Source: Paenibacillus periandrae
Lineage (GTDB): Bacteria > Bacillota > Bacilli > Paenibacillales > NBRC-103111
NCBI RefSeq assembly: GCF_022458865.1
Contig: NZ_JAJNMU010000019.1
Span: 1 to 64,000, forward strand
Direction of reading: 5' to 3'
Length of the DNA stretch: 64,000 bases
The translations under genes were made by a program, and so were the position numbers. The notes under the pieces were generated by a model. The model did not search any database and was not told the DNA's origin. It was given only the letters and a program-made list of their open reading frames with translations. Below, in pieces: positions 51,330 through 59,805 of the stretch; the stretch's first letter is position 1; every line of letters starts with the position of its first letter.

Positions 51330-52100
51330 AGAAATATGGAGACGAACCTACTCAAGCAAATATTTTTCGATAAGTGGTATTGAAGCTCATACGGGCAAGC
51401 TTGAATGAGGAAGAGAAGAAGCAAGTGCAACCGAGAATACAGAAGGCCTATTCCGCGAATGGAGAAGGCTTCTACGTGCATGCACCGAAGCAAAAGGGGA
51501 ATGTAAAGCAGCAACTGGGATACATCGGGAGATACATGAAACGACCCGCGCTTGCGCTGAGGAGGATCAAGACGTATGACGGGGGAACACGTGGTATTTA
51601 GTTACCACGATAAAATGAGTGGGGAAGAAAAAACAGAGAAGGTAACGGTAGAAGAGTCTATTGCTCTTGTTATACGCCATATTCTGGATGAAAATTTAAA
51701 ACGATTCGGTATTACGGTGTCTATTCACGTAGGCTCAAAAATCTATGTAAAAAAATGGTAACAGCATGGCAGAAGGAAGCGCGGAAATGGATTGTAAAAG
51801 CGCAGAGAGAACTAAAACGAAGAAGCTGGAGGGAGAAAAAGCAGCAAACAACAGGGCGGGAACCGAACCCATTCCACTCCAAGTGGTACGTAATTTTGAC
51901 AGGATTGACGCCGGAGATCCCGCAGTCCCCCCCAATTCACCTGCGAAAGCTGCGGAGGGGGTATGTATCCTATCCTGAATACTATAAAGGTGTTCATAGT
52001 TATGAATACCGGGTCCAAGATCGACTTGGAGTTAAAGAAGTGGAAGGCGGCTAAACAAGAATGAAAGAGGATATGGGTGTGGTGTGGAAGAGCGATAGCG
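51330..52100 (+). pseudogene. Degenerate IS91-family transposase
   Basis: Pieces of one protein occur in different frames: FFDKWY near 51360; LKLIRASLNEEEKKQ through GFYVHAPKQKGNVKQQLGYI and GRYMKRPALALRRIKTYDG to about 51590; then HVVFSYHDKMSGEEKTEKVT and IRHILDENLKRFGI to 51761; then TAWQKEARKWIVKAQRELKR to about 52054. Order and motifs match the C-terminal part of IS91-type (Y2) transposases, including the second catalytic region. Several frameshifts and the missing N-terminus make it a relic. It lies at the right edge of the catabolic island. Confidence 0.75.
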
Positions 52101-52239
52101 TCCGCCTTTGAAGTACGTGTTGTTACCGATTCAAATATTCAATAGAACACGAACTTCAACAGCGGCTGGAACCCCATACCCATGTCCTCGTCAACGCTCA
52201 AAGGTAGGGGTCAGCACATAAAAGGAGTGTCGGATACTC

Positions 52240-52260
52240 TTTCGGACGGTTTTTCTTATT
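52240..52260. repeat. 21-nt copy of the right arm of the hairpin at 39.6 kb
   Basis: The 21 bases here are identical to 39678-39698 (both begin CTTTCGGACGGTTTTTC). In the left copy this sequence is the descending arm of a terminator; here the other arm is missing. The two copies bracket the catabolic island and the IS91 relic. Confidence 0.6.
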
Positions 52261-52287
52261 GGTTCTGTCACTAATCGCATGTTTCCA

Positions 52288-53061
52288 TTAAGACTGCGGT
52301 GGCGCTACCGTTGAATTTCTCAAAATACCGATTCCGTCGATCTGGCATTCAATCTGCTCACCAGCCGCCATGAATTCAGCTCCTGCAGGAGAACCGGATA
52401 AAATGACGTCGCCCGGCTGTAAAGTTAGTACGCGAGATAAGTAAGAAATCAAAAACGGAATGGATAAAATCATCAATTCCAGACCGCTGTCCTGCTTACG
52501 TGCTCCATTATGCTGGGCTTGAACTCGGAGCTGCTGTAGATCCAGCTCGGTTTCCAGATAAGGTCCGAGCGGTGTAAACGTATCGAATGATTTGCTAACC
52601 GTCCAATGACCGTCAGGGTGATTAAACTGTGGTGCCGTCACATCATTGGCAATCGTATAGCCAAACACATAATCCAGTGCTTCCTGCTCCTGAATGTTAC
52701 GGGCTTGTTTACCGATGACGACTGCAAGCTCGGATTCAAATTTAACTTCGGTGACACCTGAAGGAATGACAATATCCGCTTCAGTACCAATGACTGAAGT
52801 AACAGGCTTATAGAAAAAAACCGGGACCTTTGGCAGCTGCTCAGGTTTGGTTTCCCCAGCGGCGATGTAATTTTTGCCTACTCCGATAATGGAATGCGGT
52901 TCAAGGGGAGCAAGCAGTGTAACTTCGTTTAGATCGTAAGAGGAACCTTTGTATTTCCAAAGTCCAAAAATATCTCCTTCAATTACATAAAGGGTCTGTT
53001 CTCTTAGAACAGCTTGTTTAATCGAACCGTCGGCTTTTAAGGCAAAGCGTGCAAATTTCAT
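52288..53061 (-). CDS. Fumarylacetoacetate hydrolase family protein
   Basis: A 257-residue FAH-family enzyme. The metal site is visible in KFESELAVVIGK near residue 106 and in the GYTIANDVTA segment near residue 131, and the C-terminal LQPGDVILSGSPAG is typical. Relatives include acylpyruvate hydrolase, oxaloacetate decarboxylase and keto-deoxy-sugar-acid hydrolases. It is preceded by a cluster of GTTCA half-sites and by the IclR-type regulator gene, separated by a terminator, and is probably controlled by that regulator. The substrate is unknown. Confidence 0.87.
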   Translation of the reverse strand: MKFARFALKADGSIKQAVLREQTLYVIEGDIFGLWKYKGSSYDLNEVTLLAPLEPHSIIGVGKNYIAAGETKPEQLPKVPVFFYKPVTSVIGTEADIVIPSGVTEVKFESELAVVIGKQARNIQEQEALDYVFGYTIANDVTAPQFNHPDGHWTVSKSFDTFTPLGPYLETELDLQQLRVQAQHNGARKQDSGLELMILSIPFLISYLSRVLTLQPGDVILSGSPAGAEFMAAGEQIECQIDGIGILRNSTVAPPQS

Positions 53062-53102
53062 TGGAATTGACTCCTTATCCGATTATAAAATGATTAAAAT
53101 TA

Positions 53103-53126
53103 GTTCAATATAATGAACCAAGTTCA
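53103..53126. promoter_or_regulatory. Palindromic GTTCA/TGAAC sites, possible IclR operator
   Basis: GTTCA at 53103-53107, TGAAC at 53114-53118 and GTTCA at 53122-53126 make two overlapping palindromes before the FAH gene. AAGTTCAAT also lies upstream of the IclR gene (54052-54060). The pairing of gene and site is inferred. Confidence 0.45.
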
Positions 53127-53201
53127 TTAATTATAAATTAATTGTATCACCTCATAAAAAATCGGTCAATGTATAATTGCATGCGTCCCATGCATGTAAG
53201 C

Positions 53202-53237
53202 AAAAAGGCCCTCCATTCCAATAGGGAATAAAGGGCG
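53202..53237 (-). terminator. Terminator of the IclR-type gene
   Basis: On the minus strand GCCCTTTATTCCC pairs with GGAATGGAGGGC apart from small mismatches, and CTTTTTG follows. It lies just after the IclR stop. Confidence 0.65.
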
Positions 53238-53260
53238 GGGTTGGTAGACAGGCAGTTGTT

Positions 53261-54016
53261 TTAAACAGGGGAGCTGAACGACAGCTTGTTAGCCAAAGCA
53301 AGCACGCCATTCAGCGCTTTCTCCCGTTTTTCCTCCCAATGATGAAGCGGCATCGAGAAGCTGACTGCGGCAACCATGTGACCATCGCTGTGATAGATCG
53401 GCGCTGCAAGACAATTGAAGCCCATCACGCCTTCCTGCAGATCGATTGCATACCCTTGCTTGCGAATGATGTCCAATTGTTCAAGCAGCTCGCGTTTAGT
53501 TCGAAGTGTAAAAGGGGTCAGACTGGATAAATTCTCTTCGGTATACAATAGCTGCAGCTCTGAGTCCTCGAGACCCGACAGCAGCATCTTGCCAAGTCCA
53601 GTCGCATGAGCTGGCAGACGTGTGCCTGGACCCGAAACCATTTGAACGAGCGAAGGGGCTGCTTCCTTGGCGAGATACACGATCTCGCTGCCATCCCTGT
53701 TGGCCAGTTGAATCGATTCATTGATTTCTTGCATAAAGGCAGGCGCCTCTGCCCGAAAGGCATCAATTAAATCATACTGACTGAAAAATGCATGACCCAT
53801 CCGGCCAAAATGCATACCCAGTGTGTAGGCATCTGAGCGATCGCGAGTAATCCATTGCAAGGCTTCCATCGTTTGCAGCAAAGAGAACATCGAGCTTTTG
53901 CTGATTTCCAATCGTTTGCATAGCTCGGTCAGCTTGAGCCTTGAGGGCTCCTCGGCAACAAGGCGGATGACGGCATGCGCTTTTTCAAGAGCGGGCACCC
54001 AGTATTTTTTGTCCAT
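53261..54016 (-). CDS. IclR family transcriptional regulator
   Basis: A 251-residue regulator with an N-terminal winged helix (about 10-70, including LCKRLEISKSSMFSLLQTM) and a C-terminal effector domain (about 80-250, ending in MVAAVSFSMPLHHWEEK). IclR proteins often control aromatic or sugar-acid catabolism. The ATG has GGAG five bases upstream. The FAH gene downstream on the same strand is the best target, given shared GTTCA-type sites. Confidence 0.92.
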   Translation of the reverse strand: MDKKYWVPALEKAHAVIRLVAEEPSRLKLTELCKRLEISKSSMFSLLQTMEALQWITRDRSDAYTLGMHFGRMGHAFFSQYDLIDAFRAEAPAFMQEINESIQLANRDGSEIVYLAKEAAPSLVQMVSGPGTRLPAHATGLGKMLLSGLEDSELQLLYTEENLSSLTPFTLRTKRELLEQLDIIRKQGYAIDLQEGVMGFNCLAAPIYHSDGHMVAAVSFSMPLHHWEEKREKALNGVLALANKLSFSSPV

Positions 54017-54146
54017 AATTACTCCACTCCTGCGTATATCGTATATGGAAATAAGTTCAATAGGCTACATAAGCATGAGGCTATCTTAGCATCGGGGTAT
54101 GCAGGAGTCAATCCGGCTTCTTCCTGTCATCAAGCAAACAGGAAGC

Positions 54147-54184
54147 AAAAAACCTCCTGAGCCGCCGTGCAGCTTCAGGAGGTT
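54147..54184 (-). terminator. Strong terminator
   Basis: AACCTCCTGA at 54151-54160 pairs perfectly with TCAGGAGGTT at 54175-54184; on the minus strand TTTTTTGC follows. It ends the epimerase transcript after the long palindrome at 54198-54370. Confidence 0.85.
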
Positions 54185-54197
54185 GGAATCGTTGCTG

Positions 54198-54370
54198 TTC
54201 TAGAAGACCGGTGAATAAAGAGCGGAGCGGCCAAATGATCCTGGAGAAGCGTATGCGTTCGCCTTTGAAATCGTGAATAAACCTCTTATTCTCATCCAAT
54301 TTCACGATTTCAACAGCGATCGGAAGGATATTTGATCGTGCAGCGGGACTTATTCACCGGTCTTCTAGAA
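54198..54370. repeat. 173-nt nested palindrome with 21-bp perfect terminal arms
   Basis: The outer arms 54198-54218 (beginning TTCTAGAAGACCGGTGAATA) and 54350-54370 are perfect inverted repeats of 21 bases. Inside, TTGAAATCGTGAA pairs with its complement in TTTCACGATTTCAA, and CAAATGATCC can pair imperfectly with GGATATTTG. The whole element therefore folds as one long stem with internal loops. Its right arm contains the stop codon of the epimerase gene. It could be a MITE-like element or a structured 3' RNA. Confidence 0.75.
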
Positions 54371-55318
54371 ATGATTGATTTCCAGGGTGACTTCCAATTG
54401 CAGCGTATCTCCGGGCTTGATGCCCTGTAGTCCTGTCACTTCGGCAGGCTGATCGATATTGGGTGCATTGGTGACCCAGGTGTAAGGCTCCAGACAAATA
54501 AAATCATGGGCTTCACCTTTAGTGAAGATCACCCACTGCTTGAACAAATCAGAGCCGCTGTAACGAATCTCTACCTGGTCATTGGATAAGATGGCTGTGC
54601 ACGGATTGCTGCCAATCTGAAAAACGGTATCCATATTGTGGCCTTTCAGTGAATCTCCCTTAATAAGTGCTTCGTAGCGACCGAGCGGACCTATATGGCC
54701 AACCGGGATATTCACTTCATTCAGCTCCCAGATGCCTTCTACAGGCAGTTGAAGCTTCCAGCTTTCAGGTTTGCCGTCAAGCAGAAACCAGGTATGCAGG
54801 CCATAACCAAATGGAGCCGAATCGTTTCCATTATTCGTAGCCTTCAACGTTTGGGTCAACTTGCTGCCATCCAGTACATAAGTAATCTCCAGCTCCAAGG
54901 CATGCGGGTATTGGCGCTGTACCTGCTCATCCTCAGCCAGATTAATAGTAGAAGTGATGAATAATTGCCCGTTTTCCTTTTCTCCTGCTTGCTTTACGAC
55001 CCAAGGCTGCTGGCGGACCAGTCCGTGAATATGATTGCCAGTGGCAGGCTGGGTGATATCAAATTGGTAGCTGCGGCCTTCGAAGGTAAACTGCCCCTTA
55101 TCGATACGGTTAGGCGGCATCAGAATTGGTGTTCCAAATTGCACGAACTGCTCGGATAAGGCTGCAGGACCCTCAGGAGTGCGCAGCATTTCCCGCTGGA
55201 GCTTCTTGTCCCAGATGCTGTATACATTGTTGCCAATTCCAGGGCAGATGGAGACGATCAGAAAGTCATTTTCCAGTACATGGGCAGGCGTACCCTGCCA
55301 GTCGATTTGTTTAATCAT
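54365..55318 (-). CDS. Aldose 1-epimerase family protein
   Basis: A 317-residue galactose mutarotase-like protein of the aldose 1-epimerase superfamily. GNHIHGLVRQQPW near residue 92 and YGLHTWFLLDG near residue 172 carry the two catalytic-region histidines, and FICLEPYTWVTNAPN near residue 278 the acid. It would speed interconversion of sugar anomers. The start is ATG preceded by AAGGAG. It is transcribed alone, leftward. The last codons lie inside the 21-bp arm of the palindrome. Confidence 0.85.
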   Translation of the reverse strand: MIKQIDWQGTPAHVLENDFLIVSICPGIGNNVYSIWDKKLQREMLRTPEGPAALSEQFVQFGTPILMPPNRIDKGQFTFEGRSYQFDITQPATGNHIHGLVRQQPWVVKQAGEKENGQLFITSTINLAEDEQVQRQYPHALELEITYVLDGSKLTQTLKATNNGNDSAPFGYGLHTWFLLDGKPESWKLQLPVEGIWELNEVNIPVGHIGPLGRYEALIKGDSLKGHNMDTVFQIGSNPCTAILSNDQVEIRYSGSDLFKQWVIFTKGEAHDFICLEPYTWVTNAPNIDQPAEVTGLQGIKPGDTLQLEVTLEINHF

Positions 55319-55451
55319 GGGATCAGCTCCTTATTTGGGATGAATGTGATGGCTAATAGATGATAAGGTCACCCGTTTGCGACCTGTTGCAGCTATATTG
55401 TAGCATAAAGTGCGATGGCAGGGACAAGGAAGCTTGCAGTGGTATACGTAT

Positions 55452-56465
55452 TTAAACTCCAAAATCAAAATTTGGATACACATACTGTGCCTTTGCAGGC
55501 TCTGCTTTGCTGATTTTCTCGACCTTCAAAAGCATAATATCCATATCATTGAATTTGGTTTGCTGAATCGTACCTGTTACGGTTACCCAGGAATCACTCG
55601 GAAATTGCTGGGCACGCTCGTAGTCAACGAGAACGCCGTAAGGAGCAGCATCAGCGGAGCAGCACTGAATGGCAAAACGTCCGACGACGAATTGACTTGG
55701 CTTCATATCATCCTGACGATATACGAAGCCGGTGAGCTGCATTTTTTTACCGACAAATTTGTCGAGATACAGATCCACGGTAGTCAAGGTTTCCATATAC
55801 AAATCCTCTTTTACAGGAATCACACTTTCCTGATACAGCTCCTTGGCATAAGCAGCGTAATGCTTGGTGAATTTATCGGATGGAAACATTTCATCCTGCT
55901 TATCGACCGGTGCAGCGCCCGCTTTAGGAGTTGCTGCTGCGGAGCCAGCGGCACCTGTATTGCTTGTTGGATTTGGAGTGGCAGCTGCACTGCCAGTCCC
56001 AGCTCCTGTAGTACTGCTTGGAGCAGGTGATGTGGCAGCAGCAGGCGGCGCAGTCTGGGTGGACGTTGTATCTTTCTTGACCGCTGTTGCGCTGCTCAGA
56101 TTCATCCCCTTTTTAGCTGCAAGACTGCTGCCCATAGATGCGTCAGGAAGCAGGAAGCCAAGCAGCAGAGGGAAGCAAAACAAACCGTAGATCAAGGTGT
56201 TTTTTAATACCGAGGGCGACGGGGTATGATCATGATCGCAATCGCATGCAGCGACAGAGCCGGTAAAGGCACGAATCGCTTGGTAAACTTGATAAACGGC
56301 TATCGCATAGAAGCCGACGGCTGACCACTTCACATAGTCCACCATGCGGGGAGCGATATAATATAAAATATTGTCGGTTTTGACCAGATAGGCAATATAC
56401 ATCGCAAACCCGAATAAGATCGACGCTTTAATGAAATGATGCAGGCTTAACCATTTTGTACTCAC
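55452..56465 (-). CDS. TIGR03943 family protein, partner of the DUF318 permease
   Basis: A 337-residue membrane-linked protein of the TIGR03943/DUF1980 (YcgQ) family. Two or three N-terminal membrane helices (to about residue 120) are interrupted by CDCDHDH, a possible metal-binding segment. A long Ala/Pro/Thr-rich linker (about 130-195) leads to a C-terminal OB-like domain with RFAIQCCSADAAPYGVLVD. The start is GTG with AGGAG upstream, 12 bases after the permease stop. The pair is expected to work in metal handling; the linker is unusually long and low in complexity. Confidence 0.87.
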   Translation of the reverse strand: MSTKWLSLHHFIKASILFGFAMYIAYLVKTDNILYYIAPRMVDYVKWSAVGFYAIAVYQVYQAIRAFTGSVAACDCDHDHTPSPSVLKNTLIYGLFCFPLLLGFLLPDASMGSSLAAKKGMNLSSATAVKKDTTSTQTAPPAAATSPAPSSTTGAGTGSAAATPNPTSNTGAAGSAAATPKAGAAPVDKQDEMFPSDKFTKHYAAYAKELYQESVIPVKEDLYMETLTTVDLYLDKFVGKKMQLTGFVYRQDDMKPSQFVVGRFAIQCCSADAAPYGVLVDYERAQQFPSDSWVTVTGTIQQTKFNDMDIMLLKVEKISKAEPAKAQYVYPNFDFGV

Positions 56466-56477
56466 ATCAGCACACTC

Positions 56478-57638
56478 CTATGGAAACACGATTTTTTCGA
56501 AAATAAGCGAGCATACAAGGACAACAACGATAATCAGCGCAGATAAAGCCAATACAAATCGGGTACGGAACGCAGACAGCAGCATCAGCAGGCTCTTAAT
56601 ATCCAGCATAGGCCCAAAGACGAGAAACGTTAGTAATGAACCTGTAGAAAAGGTCGTAGTGAACGATGAAGCGACAAAGGCATCCGATGTGGAGCATAAC
56701 GAGAGCACGAAACCAAGCGCCATCATGAACAAATGAGACGAAAATTCTCCCTGACCTATGGAAACAAGGCTGTCCCTGTTCACGAGTGTCTGAATAACAG
56801 CCGTAATGATGGCACCGAATAATAAGTATTTACCCATATCGAAAAACTCATCGGATGCATGACCCAATACACCAAAAATACGGCCGACAATCGTGGTTGG
56901 AGCAGGATGAGCGTGATCGTGGTCGTGGTTATGGGTGTGACTGTGATCGTGTTTATGCTCATGACTGCCTGGTCCGTGGTTATGAGGTTCATGCTTATGC
57001 TCATCGTGTTGATGGCTGTGCTGGTGATCATGCTTATGTACAACATGATGCTCATGGTGATGCATATCATCTGAGGTCCTTAGATAGGACAGGTCACGCA
57101 ATGGATTGCTTTTGAAAAACTTGTAAATGATCAGGCCCATAACGAGCGCTACAATAAAGGCCAGTGCCATACGGGAATAAGCGATTTCCGGGCGGCTGCG
57201 AAAGGCCATATAGGTGGAAGCATAGACGACCGGATTAATAATCGGACCTACCAGAATAAAGACGATAGCTACATAAACAGGCATGCCTTTTCTCATTAAA
57301 CGCCGAATAACCGGAATCATACCGCATTCACATAATGGAAAAATAATACCGACCAGGCAGGCAAACAAAATACCAAGCACCGGATTTTTGGGAATTAAAC
57401 GGCGGATTGTCTGCTCGCTGACGAACATCTGAAGCAATCCGGAAACGAGCACCCCCAGCAGAACAAAAGGAAAGGCCTCCAGAATAATACTTAAAAATAT
57501 CGTTTTGAAGCTTTGCACGGTTGTGCTGTCCAGGAAGGAGAGATCTGGCGTTTGTTTTTGTGTGAAAATGAGAAACAGCATAACCAGGCAAATGAGCGTG
57601 AGCACATTCGTGCTCCATCGAAGTAATGGCGTTTGCAA
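56478..57638 (-). CDS. Permease of the DUF318/YraQ family with a histidine-rich loop
   Basis: A 386-residue membrane protein with about eight helices of the DUF318 (YcgR/YraQ) family. The CECGMIPV segment near residue 101 is a family signature. Between helices a cytoplasmic or outer loop (about residues 195-250) is extremely rich in His/Asp/Glu (for example HEHKHDHSHTHNHDHDH), likely a metal-binding reservoir. The start is TTG with GGGAG upstream. A Zur-box-like site lies just upstream, so zinc is the likely metal. Confidence 0.88.
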   Translation of the reverse strand: MQTPLLRWSTNVLTLICLVMLFLIFTQKQTPDLSFLDSTTVQSFKTIFLSIILEAFPFVLLGVLVSGLLQMFVSEQTIRRLIPKNPVLGILFACLVGIIFPLCECGMIPVIRRLMRKGMPVYVAIVFILVGPIINPVVYASTYMAFRSRPEIAYSRMALAFIVALVMGLIIYKFFKSNPLRDLSYLRTSDDMHHHEHHVVHKHDHQHSHQHDEHKHEPHNHGPGSHEHKHDHSHTHNHDHDHAHPAPTTIVGRIFGVLGHASDEFFDMGKYLLFGAIITAVIQTLVNRDSLVSIGQGEFSSHLFMMALGFVLSLCSTSDAFVASSFTTTFSTGSLLTFLVFGPMLDIKSLLMLLSAFRTRFVLALSALIIVVVLVCSLIFEKIVFP

Positions 57639-57657
57639 TGGACATATCTCCCTTTCT

Positions 57658-57678
57658 AAATCGTAATTATTATTATAA
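57658..57678. promoter_or_regulatory. Probable Zur box
   Basis: The sequence from 57658 begins AAATCGTAATTATTATTATA, closely matching the Bacillus Zur consensus AAATCGTAATNATTACGATT (perfect left half, partly changed right half). It lies 20 bases upstream of the TTG start of the histidine-rich permease, where Zur would block expression in zinc-rich conditions. Confidence 0.6.
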
Positions 57679-57752
57679 CTTATGAAGCAAAGCTAGTATA
57701 TAGGACATGCCGCGCGCAAAAAAATCTTCATATTACGTAAATAGTTGGCTTG

Positions 57753-57781
57753 TTGACATTCCTATATTGAAATCTTATACT
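57753..57781 (+). promoter_or_regulatory. Sigma-A promoter of trpS
   Basis: TTGACA at 57753-57758 and TATACT at 57776-57781 with a 17-base spacer. The transcript should begin near 57788 and carry the T-box leader. Confidence 0.75.
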
Positions 57782-57787
57782 GTACAA

Positions 57788-58120
57788 AAGTATGTTGTCT
57801 CATTTCAAAGCATACCTGATGGTTGGCAAATGAGGTACAGGCAATGACAGGAACAAGTAAACGACAGTGATGTCTTTCAGAAAGCCGGTGGCCGCTGTGA
57901 ACCGGTAGACAGCTTGCGTTGAATGGATCCTTGAGCTGACGGCTGAACGACTTGAAGGAAGACCTGTGTGATGCAGGTGTGCCATTCGGAGTCCAACGCT
58001 GGTCCGGGCACTTCCCGTTACAGAAGATAAAGGCTTGATGACGTACGCGACCTGCAGGTCGGTTATCAGCGAAATAGGGTGGCACCACGGTTATCCGTCC
58101 CTGACAATGGGGCTTTTTTG
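57788..58120 (+). promoter_or_regulatory. Trp T-box riboswitch leader
   Basis: A tRNA-sensing leader before trpS. The T-box sequence AGGGTGGCACCACGG is at 58076-58090. The stem I apical part (AGCCGGTGGCCGCTGTGAAC, with ACCGG) lies near 57884-57906, and the specifier loop reads GAATGGATCC with TGG (Trp) at 57924-57926. A terminator with GTCCC/GGGGC arms and six T follows at about 58097-58120. Uncharged tRNA-Trp is expected to stabilise the antiterminator and raise trpS expression. Confidence 0.92.
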
Positions 58121-58179
58121 CGTTTCTGGAACAAATGCGGCATGGAAAGATTATGGAAGATAAATGAGGGGGAAATCAA

Positions 58180-59163
58180 ATGAAACGTGTATTATCGGGT
58201 ATGCAGCCCAGCGGTCAATTGACATTGGGCAATTATATCGGGGCTTTGAAAAATTATGTGACTCTGCAGCACACGCACGATTGTTACTTTATGGTAGTGG
58301 ATCTACATGCAATTACGGTACCTCAGGAGCCGGCAGCTTTAAAAGAGCAAAGTGAATCGGTAACGGCACTGTATATCGCGGCGGGTATTGATCCGGCCAA
58401 GGCGACAGTATTCATGCAGTCACACGTCAGACAGCACGCTGAGCTGGGCTGGTTGTTCACTACTTTAACGTATATGGGCGAGCTGGAACGGATGACGCAG
58501 TTCAAGGACAAATCGGAAGGCAAGGATTCCGTAGGAGCCGGTTTGTTTACGTATCCTTCGTTGATGGCAGCTGATATCTTGCTGTACAATGCGGACCTGG
58601 TACCTGTTGGCGATGACCAAAAGCAGCATTTGGAGCTGACTCGTGATCTGGCTCAGCGCTTTAATCAGCGGTATGGTGATACCTTCACGATTCCTGAGCC
58701 GTATATTCCGCAAGTCGGTGCAAGGATCATGTCATTGGACGATGCTTCCAAAAAGATGAGTAAAAGCAGTACGAATGCGGGCAGCTTCATTACTTTGTTG
58801 GACTCGCCTGATGTGATACGCAAAAAAATAAGCCGTGCGGTTACCGACTCCGGTCGTGAAGTGAAATTTGATCCTCAGGCGAAGCCAGAGGTCAGTAATT
58901 TAATCAGTATCTATGCGAATTGCTCGGATTTGACCATTGCCGAGATTGAAGCCCTATATGAGGGCCAAGGCTATGGTCCATTCAAAAAGGAGCTGGCTGA
59001 GCGTGTAGTTGCTTTGCTGGAGCCTCTGCAGCAGCGTTACCGTGAGATTCGTGAATCCGGTGAGCTGTATGACATCCTGCGGCAAGGCGCAGAGCGAGCG
59101 GCAGAGCAGGCCGAGAAAAACTTGCGAATCGCCAAAGAAAGAATGGGCTTTCTTGTGCTCTAA
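58180..59163 (+). CDS. trpS: Tryptophanyl-tRNA synthetase
   Basis: A 327-residue class I synthetase that charges tRNA-Trp. The HIGH-type region is MQPSGQLTLGNYIGALKNY near residue 8, and the KMSKS motif is KKMSKSS near residue 195. Length and sequence agree with the bacterial enzyme. GAGGGGG lies upstream of the ATG. It is regulated by the T-box leader and ended by the terminator at 59197. Confidence 0.97.
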   Translation: MKRVLSGMQPSGQLTLGNYIGALKNYVTLQHTHDCYFMVVDLHAITVPQEPAALKEQSESVTALYIAAGIDPAKATVFMQSHVRQHAELGWLFTTLTYMGELERMTQFKDKSEGKDSVGAGLFTYPSLMAADILLYNADLVPVGDDQKQHLELTRDLAQRFNQRYGDTFTIPEPYIPQVGARIMSLDDASKKMSKSSTNAGSFITLLDSPDVIRKKISRAVTDSGREVKFDPQAKPEVSNLISIYANCSDLTIAEIEALYEGQGYGPFKKELAERVVALLEPLQQRYREIRESGELYDILRQGAERAAEQAEKNLRIAKERMGFLVL

Positions 59164-59196
59164 AACTTGTACAGGGGAACTCTTCGTAGCAAGCTC

Positions 59197-59241
59197 AAAA
59201 AAACGCAATGGTGCTGAACCTCAGCCTCCATTGCGTTTTCT
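59197..59241. terminator. Strong bidirectional terminator
   Basis: AAAACGCAATGG at 59200-59211 pairs perfectly with CCATTGCGTTTT at 59228-59239, with inner GCTGA/TCAGC pairing. It ends trpS, and its right arm also encodes the last codons of the convergent small gene. Confidence 0.85.
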
Positions 59242-59400
59242 TAATTTGGCCTTCACCACAAAGCCGAAGCCGATAAAGCCAATTGAGAGAATTGAAAACA
59301 GCCCCACAAGCCATACATTGCCTATACTCATGGCGTAGCTGATTGCGGTTAGTAGCAGGGTGCCGATCACGGCAAAAACGAGTGCCAAGCCTTTGTTCAT
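59221..59400 (-). CDS. Small two-helix membrane protein, YlaF/DUF5325-like
   Basis: A 59-residue protein with two membrane helices (LALVFAVIGTLLLTAISYAM and VWLVGLFSILSIGFIGFGFV) and a basic tail, as in YlaF/DUF5325 proteins of Bacillus. The function is unknown. The start at 59400 fits family length; an upstream in-frame ATG at 59448 lacks a good site. GAGGCGG lies upstream of the chosen start. The last codons overlap the trpS terminator. Confidence 0.65.
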   Translation of the reverse strand: MNKGLALVFAVIGTLLLTAISYAMSIGNVWLVGLFSILSIGFIGFGFVVKAKLRKRNGG

Positions 59401-59554
59401 TGTTGGAATTCCGCCTCTTTTATGAATATTTGAAAATCTAAAAAACATTTTTCAGCAGGTGCGTATACTTTTTGTCAGATGTCACATAATAAGTTTGCAA
59501 GCTTGCAAATACATCAAAGCTATTCATTCAGATTTGAGAGGAGTGCTGATTATC

Positions 59555-59782
59555 ATGGCACAAGGACAATCCCGTAACAGTAATGTATTAGTGGTACCGC
59601 AGGCATCTTCTGCACTAGAGCAATTGAAGTATGAGGTTGCGCAAGAGTTGGGTATCCAAATTCCTCAGGATGGCTATTACGGATACATGGCGACTCGTGA
59701 TACAGGCGCAATCGGTGGTCATATTACTCGTCGTCTGGTACAGATTGCAGAGCAATCTTTGGCAGGCGGACAAACTCGCTAA
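59555..59782 (+). CDS. Alpha/beta-type small acid-soluble spore protein
   Basis: A 75-residue spore DNA-protecting protein, very similar to the one at 38.0-38.2 kb (same LEQLKYEVAQELGI protease site and DTGAIGGHITRRLVQIAEQ helix). GAGAGGAG lies upstream of the ATG at 59555; a longer frame from 59459 has no Shine-Dalgarno. Expression in the forespore under sigma G is expected, and a terminator follows at 59806. Confidence 0.95.
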   Translation: MAQGQSRNSNVLVVPQASSALEQLKYEVAQELGIQIPQDGYYGYMATRDTGAIGGHITRRLVQIAEQSLAGGQTR

Positions 59783-59805
59783 TAAGGCATTGAATTTCAA
59801 TAGAA

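Noticed and set aside
56855..57115. Plus-strand ORFs opposite the histidine-rich permease loop
   Set aside because: They arise from the repetitive CAT/CAC codons of the loop read on the other strand.
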